Below the pieces are notes generated by a model that was not told the DNA's origin, made no database searches, and saw only the letters and a list, made by a program, of their open reading frames with translations. Shown one piece after another: positions 11,835 to 24,250 of a stretch of 64,000 bases of DNA. Positions within the stretch are counted from its first letter, which is position 1. Each line of letters starts with the position of its first letter. The stretch lies in contig CM055102.1 in NCBI GenBank assembly GCA_029204225.1, positions 38,188,585 to 38,252,584 on the forward strand, read 5' to 3'. This DNA comes from Diphasiastrum complanatum. Taxonomy: Eukaryota > Streptophyta > Lycopodiopsida > Lycopodiales > Lycopodiaceae. Made by a program: the position numbers and the translations under genes.

Positions 11835-12374
11835 ATGTTGAGAGTCGGAAATAATATGCAGTCTCACGATCGGGACTTCAAGCCAAGTGTGAATTTTCCA
11901 AACAAGGAAGTTCTTGATAGTCCAAGATCTGCTTTGCAGCTTAACATGGAGGTTCTTAATAGTCCGAGATCTTCTTTGCAGCTTAACATGGAAGTCCTTA
12001 ATGGTCCAAGATCTACTTTGCAGCTTCTGAGTCCATCCGAAGTCACTTCTCGTTGGTCGTCTCCAGTGGAGAGGGTAGAAAAACTGGTAACTGAGAACTC
12101 CGTCGTGGTGTTCTCTATGAGTTATTGCTGCATGTGCCATGTGGTGAAACATTTGTTCTTCAGCCTGGGAGTCAATCCGACGGTTTACGAGTTGGACATA
12201 GAGCCTGGGGGAGCAGAGATTGAGGAGACGCTCTCGAGACTGGGAGATAGCCAGGCTTTGCCAGCTATATATGTTGGAGGAAAGCTTATTGGTAGCCTGG
12301 ATCGGTTGATGACCGCTCACATCATTGGGACTCTTGTACCACAGCTCAAGGAAGCTGGTGCTCTTTGGCTTTAG
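11835..12374 (+). CDS. CC-type glutaredoxin (ROXY-like)
   Basis: Single-exon frame of 179 residues and the one apparently intact cellular gene here. Residues 98-101 are CCMC, the active-site form of land-plant CC-type glutaredoxins, preceded by VVVFSMSY and followed by CHVVKHLFFSLG. The glutathione-binding cis-proline is P143 in ALPAIYVGGKLIG. The protein ends ALWL (176-179), the C-terminal motif that ROXY proteins need for TGA transcription-factor interaction. It is therefore probably a nucleo-cytosolic regulator rather than a bulk oxidoreductase (family knowledge). Usual length is about 100-150 residues; the excess is an N-terminal extension containing three consecutive 14-residue repeats, residues 25-66, of form EVLxxPRSxLQLNM. 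The ATG at 11835 opens the frame; Met8 is an alternative start and both precede the repeats. No neighbour shares its function; surrounding DNA is transposon debris. Confidence 0.93.
   Translation: MLRVGNNMQSHDRDFKPSVNFPNKEVLDSPRSALQLNMEVLNSPRSSLQLNMEVLNGPRSTLQLLSPSEVTSRWSSPVERVEKLVTENSVVVFSMSYCCMCHVVKHLFFSLGVNPTVYELDIEPGGAEIEETLSRLGDSQALPAIYVGGKLIGSLDRLMTAHIIGTLVPQLKEAGALWL
11907..12032 (+). repeat. in-frame triplicate 42-bp repeat inside the glutaredoxin gene
   Basis: Three units (11907, 11949, 11991) encode EVLDSPRSALQLNM, EVLNSPRSSLQLNM and EVLNGPRSTLQLLS. The DNA units differ by a few substitutions only, so expansion is fairly recent relative to the gene. Confidence 0.95.
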
Positions 12375-14398
12375 AAAACATGGGGGTGCTGCTGCAAGAT
12401 AAAGATCATTCCCTTCGTAGCGGCATTCTATTCTTTATTTATGAAATGCAGATGTTTCCTAATTCGTATTTATTTGGACAGCAATCAGTCCCTAATTACG
12501 GTTTGGGGAAAGTGTATATTGATCTTATTCCCCCGCAAACTAAAAAGATAGTACAGACAATACAATCTGAAATACTTGTTCTGCTCAGTCAAGCATACGT
12601 AAAGTATTTGAAACCTCTCAGAGTGACGTTGACCCTTGGAAGTTGCTCTTGTATCTTGTATCTGGAATGTTATATGAGATTTGAAGCACATTCAACACGT
12701 AAATTGAGGATCTGTTTCAATTCGTGTGGACTCACTTCCGACAAAATTAAAGAAAGGCAATAAGAGATTAGTTTTGATAGTAGGAAAGGTATAGGAGTCT
12801 GGACAGTTATGTCTGTCAACAAATTCATTGCAGTCATTTGAGGCTCTACATATTAATTGCTGAAAAGCTTGTCAAGCCTGGTTTGTAAAGAGAATACAGA
12901 AATTTCATGTATATTGGTTGGTTCTGCACCACATCCTTGGTGTTTCGTCTTTGGATTTTGTTGCTTCAAATGTTGGATTATGTTTGTTTGCAGCAAAAAT
13001 ATTTATTATATAATATATCCTTTATTGTAACTTATAGTCACTCTTGGCATCGCGAATGACTCTTGGCAACGCGATGGTAGATCAGAGGCATCAATTACTA
13101 GGAGCTGCCTAAAGAAGTGTCTGATAACCATGTAAGGAAGCATACCTGCTCGCCGTTCACACAGTTGACTAATTGGATTTGCTTGGTAATGGCCGTTTTG
13201 ATTGAATCTGTTCAATGTTAATGAGGATAAAATATCTATTATTTGCCTTCTATCGCGGTTTTTACCACGCTTTGAATTTTTTATCTTGCACGAATTGCCT
13301 TTAAGATTGCGATATTCCCGCAGAGGGAGAGAGAGAGACGCACTCTCGCACACATGACATATGTCAGAGACAGAAAGAGAGATTCAAAGCGTTCCAGAGA
13401 ATGAGCGGTATTCGTAACACTTGAACACTGACATGCAACGCAATGCCCCCACCCTCATCCAAAAAGAGTAGATGTCTCCATGGATTAGCATCCAATGGGT
13501 GTTCCATATCGTCATGAAAAATGATGCTGGCCTGCACAATGCACATTGCACACCTTCGAAGTGCACGCCACGGGTGACGGAAATTGGAAAGCGGAGCGGT
13601 TTCATCCGTGAACTAGACTAGGTATGGTACTAGCTTAAAGTCATTATATATATATATTATATAACTACATAGGAGTTAAGCTCATTAGATTGTGAGTGCA
13701 TATTGGTCTTGATTAGAAATTGCACCTTTCCAGTGGCAGTCAACAACTTTACCAGTCAACAACTTTACCGATACACCCCACTGAGATGAACAAAGTTGAG
13801 ATTCTTGCATTTCAAGATTTAACTCCAGGCTACCTTGAGTTTCTTTGGAGTTTGGATGGCTGTGTGGCCTTCCAAATTTTTGTGCATCTTGTGGTCTTAT
13901 TGAGGAGTTTATTATCTATTATCTAATATCCAATGATCTTTTTGACCGGAATATTGCACAAAAGATGAAAAAGGGCCAAGCAATGTAATGCCTGAGGCTA
14001 AAAAAAGCATAGGTTTTAAATGCAACATTATTACCATTCTTATTGGGGATGCTATTATCCCACGTAAAATCTATTTTTGATTTTTCATGAACAAAAAGAA
14101 GGCATCTCAAAGAACGCAATGTGTGCGCCTCTTTTTTTTTCTTTTTTCTTTGCTGTAATTTTTTTCTTACATGCAACTTCCGTGTGGAAGGTACATAATT
14201 ATTTTTTGTACACACACCTTTTACGCGAAAAGTGCATGTAAAAAAAATTATGGCAAAAACCATTTTAAAAAAAAAATAAAAATTTTACGACAGGTTAGGC
14301 GGACAGACGCCCTTCCTAGGTGGAATGCCCTCGGAGTGAGACCTCTCCCCCCCTTTAAAAAACAAACATATGCTATCCAAAGTAGTAAGTTTGACTAA
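12375..14398. other. 3' flank of glutaredoxin, then no gene recognised
   Basis: The first several hundred bases are the likely 3' UTR; no clear polyadenylation signal can be chosen. A frame at 12365-12763 overlaps the gene end and looks non-coding. Further on come TA-rich runs (13648-13665), an A/T-rich low-complexity stretch (14130-14285) and no recognisable element. Confidence 0.45.
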
Positions 14399-14527
14399 AT
14401 CTATCTACACGAGGAATGGAAGAAACCCCCTCTCGTTGAGAAGCATTGGGAAAGGACTTGTTCATGAAGCATAGGACATCACTTGGAGTGTTATCAAAGT
14501 CCATGCTAAAACTAGTTGAAGAGGGAG

Positions 14528-15158
14528 TGTGAAAGATTCAACTAGTATGATCATATTCGCTACATTTCTATATTTGACAAATTGAGGCCAACTCTTATTT
14601 TAGACTTAGAGTTTGACTTTTCAAAATTCATTACTCTAAATTTCATTTGAATAAACACTTTTTGAAAGTGTGAAAAAGTTAGAAGTCAAGTTTGAGTATA
14701 TTCAAATTTAAATGTTGGGTACATTGAATCTAGACCCAAAAATAGTAAGGTTTACATTTTGGAGGGAAAGTCAAGTGGCCAAATAGGGTTTGGACCTGTT
14801 ATAAAAGGATGTAACTCATGGAGAGACATATATTCTCTCTTCTCTATCTCATTTCATGCTTATACATGGTTCTCTTGGGTTCTACTATCCATTGGTGCAC
14901 TATACTTGTGATTGCTTGCAATTCTATGTTAGAATGCTCTATATTTGTTATTTTTGGATTCACACGTGTGAAATGCGGTAGCTTGCTGGTTTTGTATGAA
15001 CAGCAACAGTACCTTATGTTTTTATTCATGTTTGATCAAGTTCTATTAGAGTTTGTAGATGCTGATTTTTCTACATTGGCAAGATTGGTGGAGTAGCTTC
15101 TTTTGTAACCAAAGATCCTTTATAGATTTGGATCATTTTTTATCTAAATTCTTTCACA
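14528..15158 (+). repeat. LTR, family X (TGTGAAAG...CTTTCACA)
   Basis: The termini TGTGAAAG and CTTTCACA are perfect 8-bp inverted repeats. The body matches the copy at 24814-25463 throughout, including TTATAAAAGGATGTAACTC (TATA box, about 14799). A purine run, AGAGGGAG, directly precedes it, as for a 3' LTR. A copia gag fragment begins only a few bases beyond it, so the primer site and gag N-terminus are deleted or two elements are abutted. Confidence 0.85.
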
Positions 15159-15610
15159 AAGAGGCCATGTTCATCAAAGGCAAATTCATAGGCAAAGGCA
15201 AAGGCAAGTGGTCAATGGGTCAAGATCAAAGTGAGCCTTCTACTTTTGTTGGTAAGAAGAAAGATAGGTCAAAGTTAAAATGCTTCTATTGTGAAGTCAA
15301 AGGGCATTTTGCTAGTGATTGCATCAAGAAGAAGAGAGATCAAGGTGAGAAGCAAACTAACCTAACTATTGATGAAGATGGTGTTGATGAACAAATCTCA
15401 AATGATGCGTTTGGTATGTCATCTTGTTTATTGGCTAATCATTGGAGACAATGATCTTTGGTGGATTGATAGTGGAGCTACATCACATATGACATATCAT
15501 GAAGAGTATTACTCATCCTTGATGGCATTTAAAGGTGATCAACACAGGCAATGATGGTGAGTGTGCAATCAAAGGGATTGGCACAATTCCTATTTCTCTT
15601 TATGTGTATG
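15159..15610 (+). pseudogene. copia gag zinc knuckle and protease fragment
   Basis: From 15167 the frame has a basic tract (KGKFIGKGKGKW), a perfect CCHC knuckle CFYCEVKGHFASDC (nucleic-acid binding of Gag) and stops at 15454. In another frame from about 15445 comes DLWWIDSGATSHMT, the aspartic protease active site of copia elements. The gag N-terminal half and everything past the protease core are missing, and a frameshift lies between the domains. Confidence 0.85.
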
Positions 15611-15955
15611 GCAAGAGGCTTCTGCAATAAGCCCAAAAACTACACAATAGAAGTAGAGAGTTAGAAGTATCAGAAATAGGCGACCAGTTGGCATCCTACG
15701 CGTGTGAGTCCAACATTGGGCTTTAGGCTAATAAGTGCCATGGAGTACAATTACCTAAATAAAGTACTTTAAACTTAGGTTCTGTAAAGTTTCTAAGTTG
15801 GGAAACACAACTTGTCCTCAAGAAACACAAAGTCATCTTGACGGTCAAGATCATGATCTTAATGGAACTTCAGTGGCCAATCAGAGTGAAGGGGGCTCAC
15901 CTCTCAAATCTATAAGAGGGATTCTTGTATTCCATCATCCTCTACTCTTCCTAAT

Positions 15956-15960
<5 letters not shown>

Positions 15961-16041
<81 letters not shown>
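15961..16041 (+). repeat. (TC)n microsatellite, 81 bp
   Basis: Uninterrupted dinucleotide run. Confidence 0.98.
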
Positions 16042-16044
<3 letters not shown>

Positions 16045-16049
16045 TTATG

Positions 16050-16246
16050 GTTCTTTGGATGGTGATGGTGGAGATGCATCTCCAAGTAAAGTTCTAAGAA
16101 GATCCTCAAGGGAAAGAAAAAATCCATCTAGGCTTACATATTATGAGAAGGGTAAGCAAGTTGAAGGTACAAATTTTGTTTTACTCACATGTTTTGGTTC
16201 ATCTTTTTGTCTAGATGATGCTATGCAAGTGGATGATGTTTTTTGA
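16050..16246 (+). pseudogene. copia polyprotein linker fragment (between integrase and RT)
   Basis: The frame reads ASPSKVLRRSSRERKNPSRL followed by TYYEKGKQVEGTNFVLLTC and DDAMQVDD. RRSSRERKNPSRL is typical of the Arg/Ser-rich hinge copia polyproteins carry just before the RT. It probably belongs with the gag/protease scrap at 15.2-15.6 kb, with integrase deleted between. Confidence 0.55.
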
Positions 16247-16890
16247 GGACTGGAAGAAACTAATGGATCTGGAAAATAGGTCTTAGTCAATGACTTTGAT
16301 ATTCAAGTGGAAGATCAAGAGATTGATCTCAAAGTGCTTTAACAACACAAAAGGAAAGGTGGCAATTTGGAGCTAGTCAAGAGCATCAAAGGGAAGTCAA
16401 GTGGAAAAGATATTTTGGATAGGTTTTTGCAAGTTATTTAAGGCTCAAGTAAGTTTAAGAGAGTAGCAAGGAAATTTTTTCAAGTTTATTTTACTTGTTC
16501 GATCTCATGTTTGAGCAATTTCATGTGAATGTGTGCAAATTGTCAACATATGGTGAAACTAGGTACATTGTTTTGAATCATGTTGATGTTGGAGTTGTAC
16601 TAGCATTCTTGGCTGGTTTTGCTGATGGAAATGAAGATAAAGGAGGCTCATTATATCACTCATTCACGATCAAGTCATCAAAGATTGATGATATCTTATG
16701 GCAAAATGGAGATGGAGGCTCATTCATGGATTTTCATGGTGGAAACATATCAAGGAAGAACAAAGATGGAGGAAACATGCAAGAATTGGTTGTTACTGTT
16801 ATTTTCCAGAGATTTCAAAGTTGGATGCATGGAAAAATTATTGCATTCACATTCTATTTGGTTCTTCATGTTCTAGTTACATCTTGATAT
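16247..16890 (+). other. unassigned sequence, possibly retroelement internal DNA
   Basis: Two overlapping frames (16495-16887 and 16619-16876) contain GGSF/GGNIS-like Gly-rich stretches but no recognisable motif. Position between a copia hinge and an LTR fragment suggests retroelement origin. Confidence 0.3.
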
Positions 16891-17235
16891 GTAAAATTGA
16901 TGTAAGAAATAGCGAAACATCCAATTTGGACACTATTATCTATATCAATTATGAAAGGTGCTATAAAACGATAGAAAGGAGGTCTATAATTAGGATCTTT
17001 CTTCGTGGAGAATTCATCTCTTGTGTTTCTATGTCCATCTCATGTGTTTCTCTCTTGATATCTTGAGTTTCTATGTGTAGAATGTTGATTTTACGGTTGA
17101 TCTAGCTTTCACACGTGTGAAGTACAATACACTACTGTTGATGTACAAACAGGGACAATACTAAGTCATATCTAAGTGTTTATGATCAGATCTTTGTGCA
17201 TTTCTAAGTTCTAGCATGCATAAAATAGTGATTTC
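16891..17235 (+). repeat. LTR fragment (second copy inverted at 29364-29800)
   Basis: CTATAAAACGATAG, CTTGATATCTTGAGTTTCTA, GTTGATCTAGCTTTCACAC and TTTATGATCAGATCT are matched, in reverse complement, by 29364-29800. It is probably a truncated copia LTR; neither end is clean. Confidence 0.6.
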
Positions 17236-17569
17236 TATCTTTTAGCTATTTCGTGCAACCAAATTTGGCTAAAGATCATTGATGAACTAAATGTGTTTTG
17301 ATCTCTGATTTTTCACAAGTTCAAGTACAATAGACTGCTTAGACATGTGTTGTACAGAATAATGATTCAAGTGACCAAGTCTATAATGCCAAAGCAAACT
17401 TTTATTGATATGTACAGATGTAATTAAAGCCTAATCAGAGGCAGAAAAGAAATGACTTGATTTGTACAAGTATCCATGTCTCTTTGTGAGTGCTAGGATC
17501 TTGTCTGTCCTATCGACTACTTTGCATTGGTCTAATTTTGAATTCTACTTTGTGTTTTAAATCTGTAAT

Positions 17570-18262
17570 TCACTTATAGAGAGCAAATTTGTAGAAAGAT
17601 TTTGATACATGAAAGACACTTGAAAGTAGTTTGGATTGATCATTTGCAAATCTTAAAGATTCGAAATACCCGATATGGCTAGTCATATGCTGAGTGGCTC
17701 CAGAATCAAGAAACCAAGAGCTATTGTCTGATGTTTCTTGATGGCTTGTCATGAATGCATCGTCATCCGCTTTCTGATTCAGCTGAGATGCTTCTACAGC
17801 TACATTTGTCATCTTATTTGATTGTCCTTTGTTGTTGTTCTTGGCTTGTACGATGAGGCAATTATGAATCTCGTGGTTGGTTCGTTTGTAGTATCTACAG
17901 AACAGTTCTTCTTTGTCGGCAACTTTGACTGCTCTTGACGATTCTATGTCGACTTTTGATTCGGGCTTCTGATTCAGCTTCTTCTATGGCTTTCAGCCTC
18001 TCTTCTTCTGTTTGTTCAAATTCTTGTTGGTGTATAAGGCGTGAGACTCGACAGTAGAAAAACTTGAAGGTTCGTTTCTTCTTGTCTCTTTCTGTAGCAG
18101 CATAGTAATGACTCGTGGTAGAGTCAGCTCTAGGTGTGTGGTGATCATCATCATCCAATTATCATATGATATTGACAAGTTTGAAAGTAGTGTCATTATT
18201 GTGTCTTGATCATCTTTGACAGATCTGACAGCAGCCATTTGTTGTAGTAGGTTTTTGAACTG
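17570..18262 (-). pseudogene. copia gag and protease remnant
   Basis: Minus strand, reading from 18238: TIMTLLSNLSISYDNW, LPRVITMLLQKETRRNE (C-terminal Gag helix region), HALYTNKNLNKQKKRG, then after frame slips a zinc knuckle FCRYYKRTNHEIHNC and the protease site SSWFLDSGATQHMTSH. The second knuckle cysteine is Tyr (CRYY for CRYC), and at least one frameshift separates Gag from the knuckle. RT and RNase H are absent downstream. Confidence 0.85.
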
Positions 18263-18341
18263 GTTGATGTGATTATCTAGAGTGTTGACTCTAAGAAGAC
18301 AAATATTTCAAAGTTTTCAAAAGAACGAAGAGAGTATGCTT

Positions 18342-18430
18342 TGTGAAAGTTTTTAACTAGTTTAGTCAAAATTGCTACATTTGTTTATATGGCATTTGAG
18401 GCCAATTTCATAGAGTTTGACTTTTCAACA
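18342..18430 (+). repeat. truncated LTR family X start
   Basis: TGTGAAAGTTTTTAACTAGT and GGCATTTGAGGCCAATTTCA match the first about 90 bp of the LTRs at 14528 and 24814. Confidence 0.75.
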
Positions 18431-18900
18431 TACTATGTCTATTGCTGATAAGCTGTCATCTTGGCGTCTATGGGTATTCGAGTGTATATGAAATCAGCCT
18501 ATCTCGTCTTGTTTTAATTGACATAATTAATTGATTACAATGATCAACTATATACAATTTACAATTGTGCATATGTATGTACAAGGTGGTGGTGTGGAGT
18601 CGTTGCGCCGTCCGGAGAAGATCGTGGTTGTTGCTGTCATTTTTCAAACCGTTGCACATTACAGGAAGTGGGCATGAGAAGGCTTCGACTATTTGGAGTC
18701 GAGCATGTCGAAGCCAATATCAATGAAGTCGGGATAGTTGCTTGACGGTTCTCGACGATAGTCGGTTGAGTCGATAAGTCGGACTCCCCAAATAAATCGG
18801 CCAATTCTGACAAGTCGGGTAACTTCGACAAGTCAGACTGCAATTCTTTTGCATGTCTTCAATAATAGAGCATTTCTGCAGGAATAAATCCAACAACCAA
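18431..18900 (-). repeat. LTR-like sequence with reiterated AAGTCG/GTCGA words
   Basis: The stretch 18690-18840 is built of GTCGA, AAGTCG and GTCGG words, as in the element B LTRs (24000-24190, 29110-29350). Probably a related LTR fragment; boundaries unclear. Confidence 0.4.
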
Positions 18901-19528
<628 letters not shown>

Positions 19529-19760
19529 TCTACTCGTGAGAAACTGCCTCCTCACAATAGAGGCCTCCAGGTAGCGAAACTGTTTCTTTAAGTTCTGTCT
19601 AAAAAAAAACCATGATGGCTAGCATTGGAATACCATGATTTCTCCTTGTAAAGAATGCGCTCCAGCCTCCAATGATCTTCTCTAGCAAAAGAATGTGACC
19701 CAACCTCCAAAACGCAAAAAGAGAGATAGAAAGAAAGAAAGAAAGAGAGAGAAAAAAGCC

Positions 19761-20285
<525 letters not shown>

Positions 20286-20629
20286 GATTGCAAAAGGTTT
20301 CTCAACAAAGATGCTCTGATTGTCAAAAACGCTTAAACATCTTTTTTTGAGACGAGCTCATAGAAAGAAAGTGTACTATTTCATCTTCACTGTCAGTTGA
20401 CTTAGAGAGCATATGCCTTGCTAAAGAAAATAATGTTTTTGCCCTTGGGACTGTGAGAATTGATGCCCATAAAGAGTCACTACCCACAGTTGCAGGCTAT
20501 TCATCGTTGAGTATGAATGATTTATTAAAAGTCACTTAACCTTCATCGTTGAGCAGATGCTTTTACAATGGTGATAGAGAAGACATTACATGGTGCTCTA
20601 TTGTTGCTATCGGTAAAGGAGTATGGAAT
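20286..20629. other. no gene recognised
   Basis: Unassigned. One frame has SSSLSVDLESICLAKENNVFA-like composition resembling retroelement gag-knuckle downstream sequence, too weak to call. Confidence 0.25.
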
Positions 20630-22285
20630 AGACATCATTGCTTCAATTAGATTAAATTTGATACCAATCACTCAAGATAGCTTAAATTGGACACCTAACA
20701 TGTGATTTTGGTCTTTATGGCTCCACATAATGCATAGAGCGATGAAAATTGATCAATCTCAAATTTAGGACATTCAGATTGCTTGAGTTCGATCCCTTGC
20801 AAATGAGATTGGCCCCTATCACTCAAGATAACTAAAAATTGATGTGTTTGAATCAAGATAGCTCAATTTTGGCCACTATCATTATATATTATTTCTAAAG
20901 AGATCAAATTAGTAGAATCTTGAGCTTACAAGTTCGTAAAGTTCAAATTTGATGCATGTTGCTCAAGATACCTCAAACTCAATGCCTAGCATGTGATTTT
21001 GGTCCCAATCACTTGGCATAGCTGATAGAGTTTTCAAACTTAATCAATCTCAAATTTAAAGTACTTAGGTTGCTTGAATTTCATCTGGACTCATTGATGG
21101 AATTGGGCCCTACACTTGAAATAGCTCAAATTTCATATTTATCACTAGAGATAGCTCAAACTTGATGTCTATGTACGACTTGAGATAGATCTACTTTGAT
21201 GTGCATCACTTGAGATAGCTCAATTTTGGACAAATACTGAATTCTTAAACATTTGAAGGCATTTAGCTACCTCAAAGTTCATGCTTATGATTAAAGATAA
21301 CTCAAATCAGATGCCTAATATGTGATTTTGGTAATTGTTCAATCTTTAGAAAAAAAGAGTAATGATAAGTCACCCAATATGTGATTTTGGTCTTTATGGA
21401 TCCACATAATGCATCAAGTGATCAAACTTGATCAATCCCAAATTTGGAATATTTGGATTGTTCGAGTCCCCTTGCAAATGATATTGGCCCTATCACTTGA
21501 GAGAGAGAGAAAACATGTGTTCGAATAAAGATAGCTCAATATTCACCGTTATCATTAGATATTGCTCCCAAAGATATCAAATTAGTGGAATCTCGAGCTT
21601 ATGAATTTTTGAGACTGTTCTATTTTGATGTCTATCACTTGAGATAGCTCAATGAGATAAATATTGAATTCTTGAACATTTAAAAAACATTTAGCTACCT
21701 CAATGTTCATGCTTATGATTCAAACTAACTCAAATTGGATGCCCAACATGTGATTTTGGTCATTGTCCAACCTTTAGAAAAAAGAATGATGATAAGTCAA
21801 ATTGTAGGCCGCCCAATATGTGATTTTCATCTTTATGGCTCCACTTAATGCATCAAGTGATCAAACTTGATCAATCACAATTCCAGAATATTTAGATTGC
21901 TTGAGTTTTTGATCCCTTGCATATGATATTAGCCCGTACTACTTGAGATAACTAAAAATTGATGTGTTTGAATCAAGGTAGCTCAATTCTAGCCATTATC
22001 ATTAGAGATTTCTCCCAAAGAGATCAAATTAGTGGAAACTTGAGCGTATTGAATTCTTGAACATTTTAAGGCATAATGAGATTAGTAGAGGAGTTGAACC
22101 AGCCAATATGAGAGAGAAATAAAGATGTGAGGGAGTGAAGTTATAATTAGATAGCTTGAGTTCAACCCCGTGAATATGGAATTCGTCCCTATTGCATGAG
22201 ATAACTTAAATTTTCTATTGTCAATGGAAATGACCCTTACCACAAGAGAAAGGCCCAATTTCAGGTCTATCAATAGAGATAGCTC
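20630..22285. repeat. degenerate higher-order repeat array built on GAGATAGCTCAAA
   Basis: A motif near CACTTGAGATAGCTCAAATT recurs at least about 17 times (for example 20670, 20863, 20962, 21110, 21143, 21207, 21527, 21640, 21942, 21975, 22245). A longer anchor TGTGATTTTGGTC recurs at 20701, 20992, 21380 and, diverged, 21819, with the conserved follow-on CTTTATGGMTCCACWTAATG. Spacing of anchors is irregular (291, 388 and 439 bp). No frame spans the array. Confidence 0.8.
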
Positions 22286-22300
22286 AATTTTGGCTATTCT

Positions 22301-22301
<1 letters not shown>

Positions 22302-22339
<38 letters not shown>
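22302..22339. repeat. (AT)n microsatellite
   Basis: 38-bp perfect run at the end of the GATAGCTC array. Confidence 0.97.
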
Positions 22340-22340
<1 letters not shown>

Positions 22341-22984
22341 GACTCCACATGGGGACCAATTCTTCTTTATGGCATGTTTCATGATTCATACAACCTTATG
22401 AGCAGCTTTTTGAAAGCACTCCAAAAATTCTATGACCTGAAGCTCTAATGACTCTTTTTTACAAATTAATCTGCTTGTGAAATACACAGGCGTACCACAA
22501 GAGATTTTTTTATTGATGGGTTCAAAATGAATTTCAAATGTTTTGAACTAGTATGGAATTTGGACTAAAGTGAACATCCATTATGCAGAGTTGAAGTCTC
22601 TTTTCCACCGAATTCAACTACATGATAGATTATCAAAAATTAATGACTAGAAATATAATGACCGTAAAGATTTTTTTGCAATGTATATAATTTCATTGAT
22701 CTATTGAATCTATTTATCAAACAAAATGATACTAAAAAAATTTTGTGCAACACATGATATGTCCATTATGGGTGAGAGTGCAGCGGGGTATTCTTATCTA
22801 CCTTCAACCCTAGATCCTAGCATGAGCAAAGCGTCAAGAGATGAGGAGGATTATAACTTGTCACGCAGAGATTCGTTCCCATGAGAGCGATAGCATAGTT
22901 TAAATTTAAGCACATGCTTAAGATTCAACATCTAACACTACGATCATATTAACCCTAATCCACCAAAGATAAAACTTTCTCCCT
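22340..22984. other. no gene recognised
   Basis: AT-rich, unassigned. Confidence 0.4.
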
Positions 22985-22986
22985 CC

Positions 22987-23076
<90 letters not shown>
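22985..23076 (+). repeat. compound microsatellite C13-(TC)18-(AC)n
   Basis: Poly-C 22985-22997 runs into (TC)n to 23033 and (AC)n to 23076. Confidence 0.97.
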
Positions 23077-23081
<5 letters not shown>

Positions 23082-23368
23082 ATACAAAAAGTATAACAAG
23101 ATTCAATTCCAACAATTAGCAAATCCAACAATATAAAAATCCAAATAAAACATGAGAGATGAAGCAAGAAAGAAGAGCAAGGACATCCAATTTCAAATTG
23201 ATAGGGATGCCTGAGTGCTCAAAACTGGAAAATTAAAAAAAAAAAAAAAAAAAACTAGGCCTACTGAAAATTGAAATTTTCGGTGGGCATGTATAGCTCC
23301 TACTCATAACAAATGGCGCAATGACAATGCACTGGGGCGAAAGGGCAAGGGCTCATCAATGATCTTTA
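23077..23368. other. no gene recognised
   Basis: Short AT-rich spacer with an A21-like run near 23236-23254, abutting the element B LTR. Confidence 0.4.
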
Positions 23369-24240
23369 TGTCAAAAATTGGTAGGTTATCAAAAATGAGC
23401 TCTGATTCCATGTCGAAAATCGATAGGTTATCAGAAATGAGCTATGATGCCATGTCAAAAATTGGTGAGATCAAAGAATATCGAATGATATCGGATCAGA
23501 GGAGCTCTGGTAGAAATAGATGTTCTGATATCGAATCGATGATGGTAGTATAGTAGCGGAAGTGGAGAAACGGATGGTGTGTGGATCAGAAGTCAACAGT
23601 TACCAACAAAAACAAGATGAATAAAACAGTAGCTATGAGCAATAGAACGAAACAATAGTGGTGACTAGAAACTTGCACTCTGATTGAATGAAGGATGAGT
23701 ACAAGAGTGTGAAGCAACGCGAGATAGTGAGCGCAAAATTACTTCAGCTGATAATCATTGATTTTTGTCTTACAATTACTTAGCAACTTAGTTACTTAAC
23801 TAGAATACAGACTATTGAGCATGTCAAATCTGCTGATGTTATACATTAATGATTGCATATCAGTGCATAAAATCTATCTACTTAATTTACTATGACCATT
23901 ATGCATTAGATGGTCATCCTTTCCAACTGTCAATATTTGTACAAACTAGTTGAACTGTCAATAATGTACTTGAAGTCATCTGACAGTGCATGAATCGACT
24001 TTTTCTTGATAAAGAAGAGGTCGAAGTTGAGTTAGTTGGTAGTTGATGAAAAGTCGATGAGGTCGAATAAGTCGACTAAGTCGGTTGATGGATAAGATGG
24101 AGTTGAGTGAGTGAATATATACAAGGAGAAGTCGAAGCTGATGAAGTCGATGACTTCGAAGTCGATGGAGTCAACTTCGACTGAATTTTTAAGGATGCTC
24201 ATTACTTAATGGATTTGGTCCTGAGCATTGAAATCCAACA
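23369..24240 (-). repeat. 3' LTR of element B
   Basis: Starts TGTTGGATTTCAATGCTC (minus) directly after the polypurine tract and ends TTTTTGACA. It is matched by 28535-29363. Near its end a unit of about 42 bp containing a degenerate initiator-Met primer-site word (GGCATCATAGC, GGAATCAGAGC on the minus strand) is reiterated (23369-23470). A GTCGA-rich stretch occupies 24000-24180. Confidence 0.88.
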
Positions 24241-24250
24241 CTCTCCTTTA
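24241..24250 (-). other. polypurine tract of element B
   Basis: TAAAGGAGAG on the minus strand, immediately before the LTR start TGTTGG. Confidence 0.82.

Noticed and set aside
11793-12320. 175-codon minus-strand frame opposite the glutaredoxin
   Set aside because: It is the antisense shadow of a strongly supported gene and has no motif.
12365-12763. 132-codon plus-strand frame overlapping the glutaredoxin end
   Set aside because: Different frame, overlaps the stop, no motif or coding composition; fits 3' UTR.
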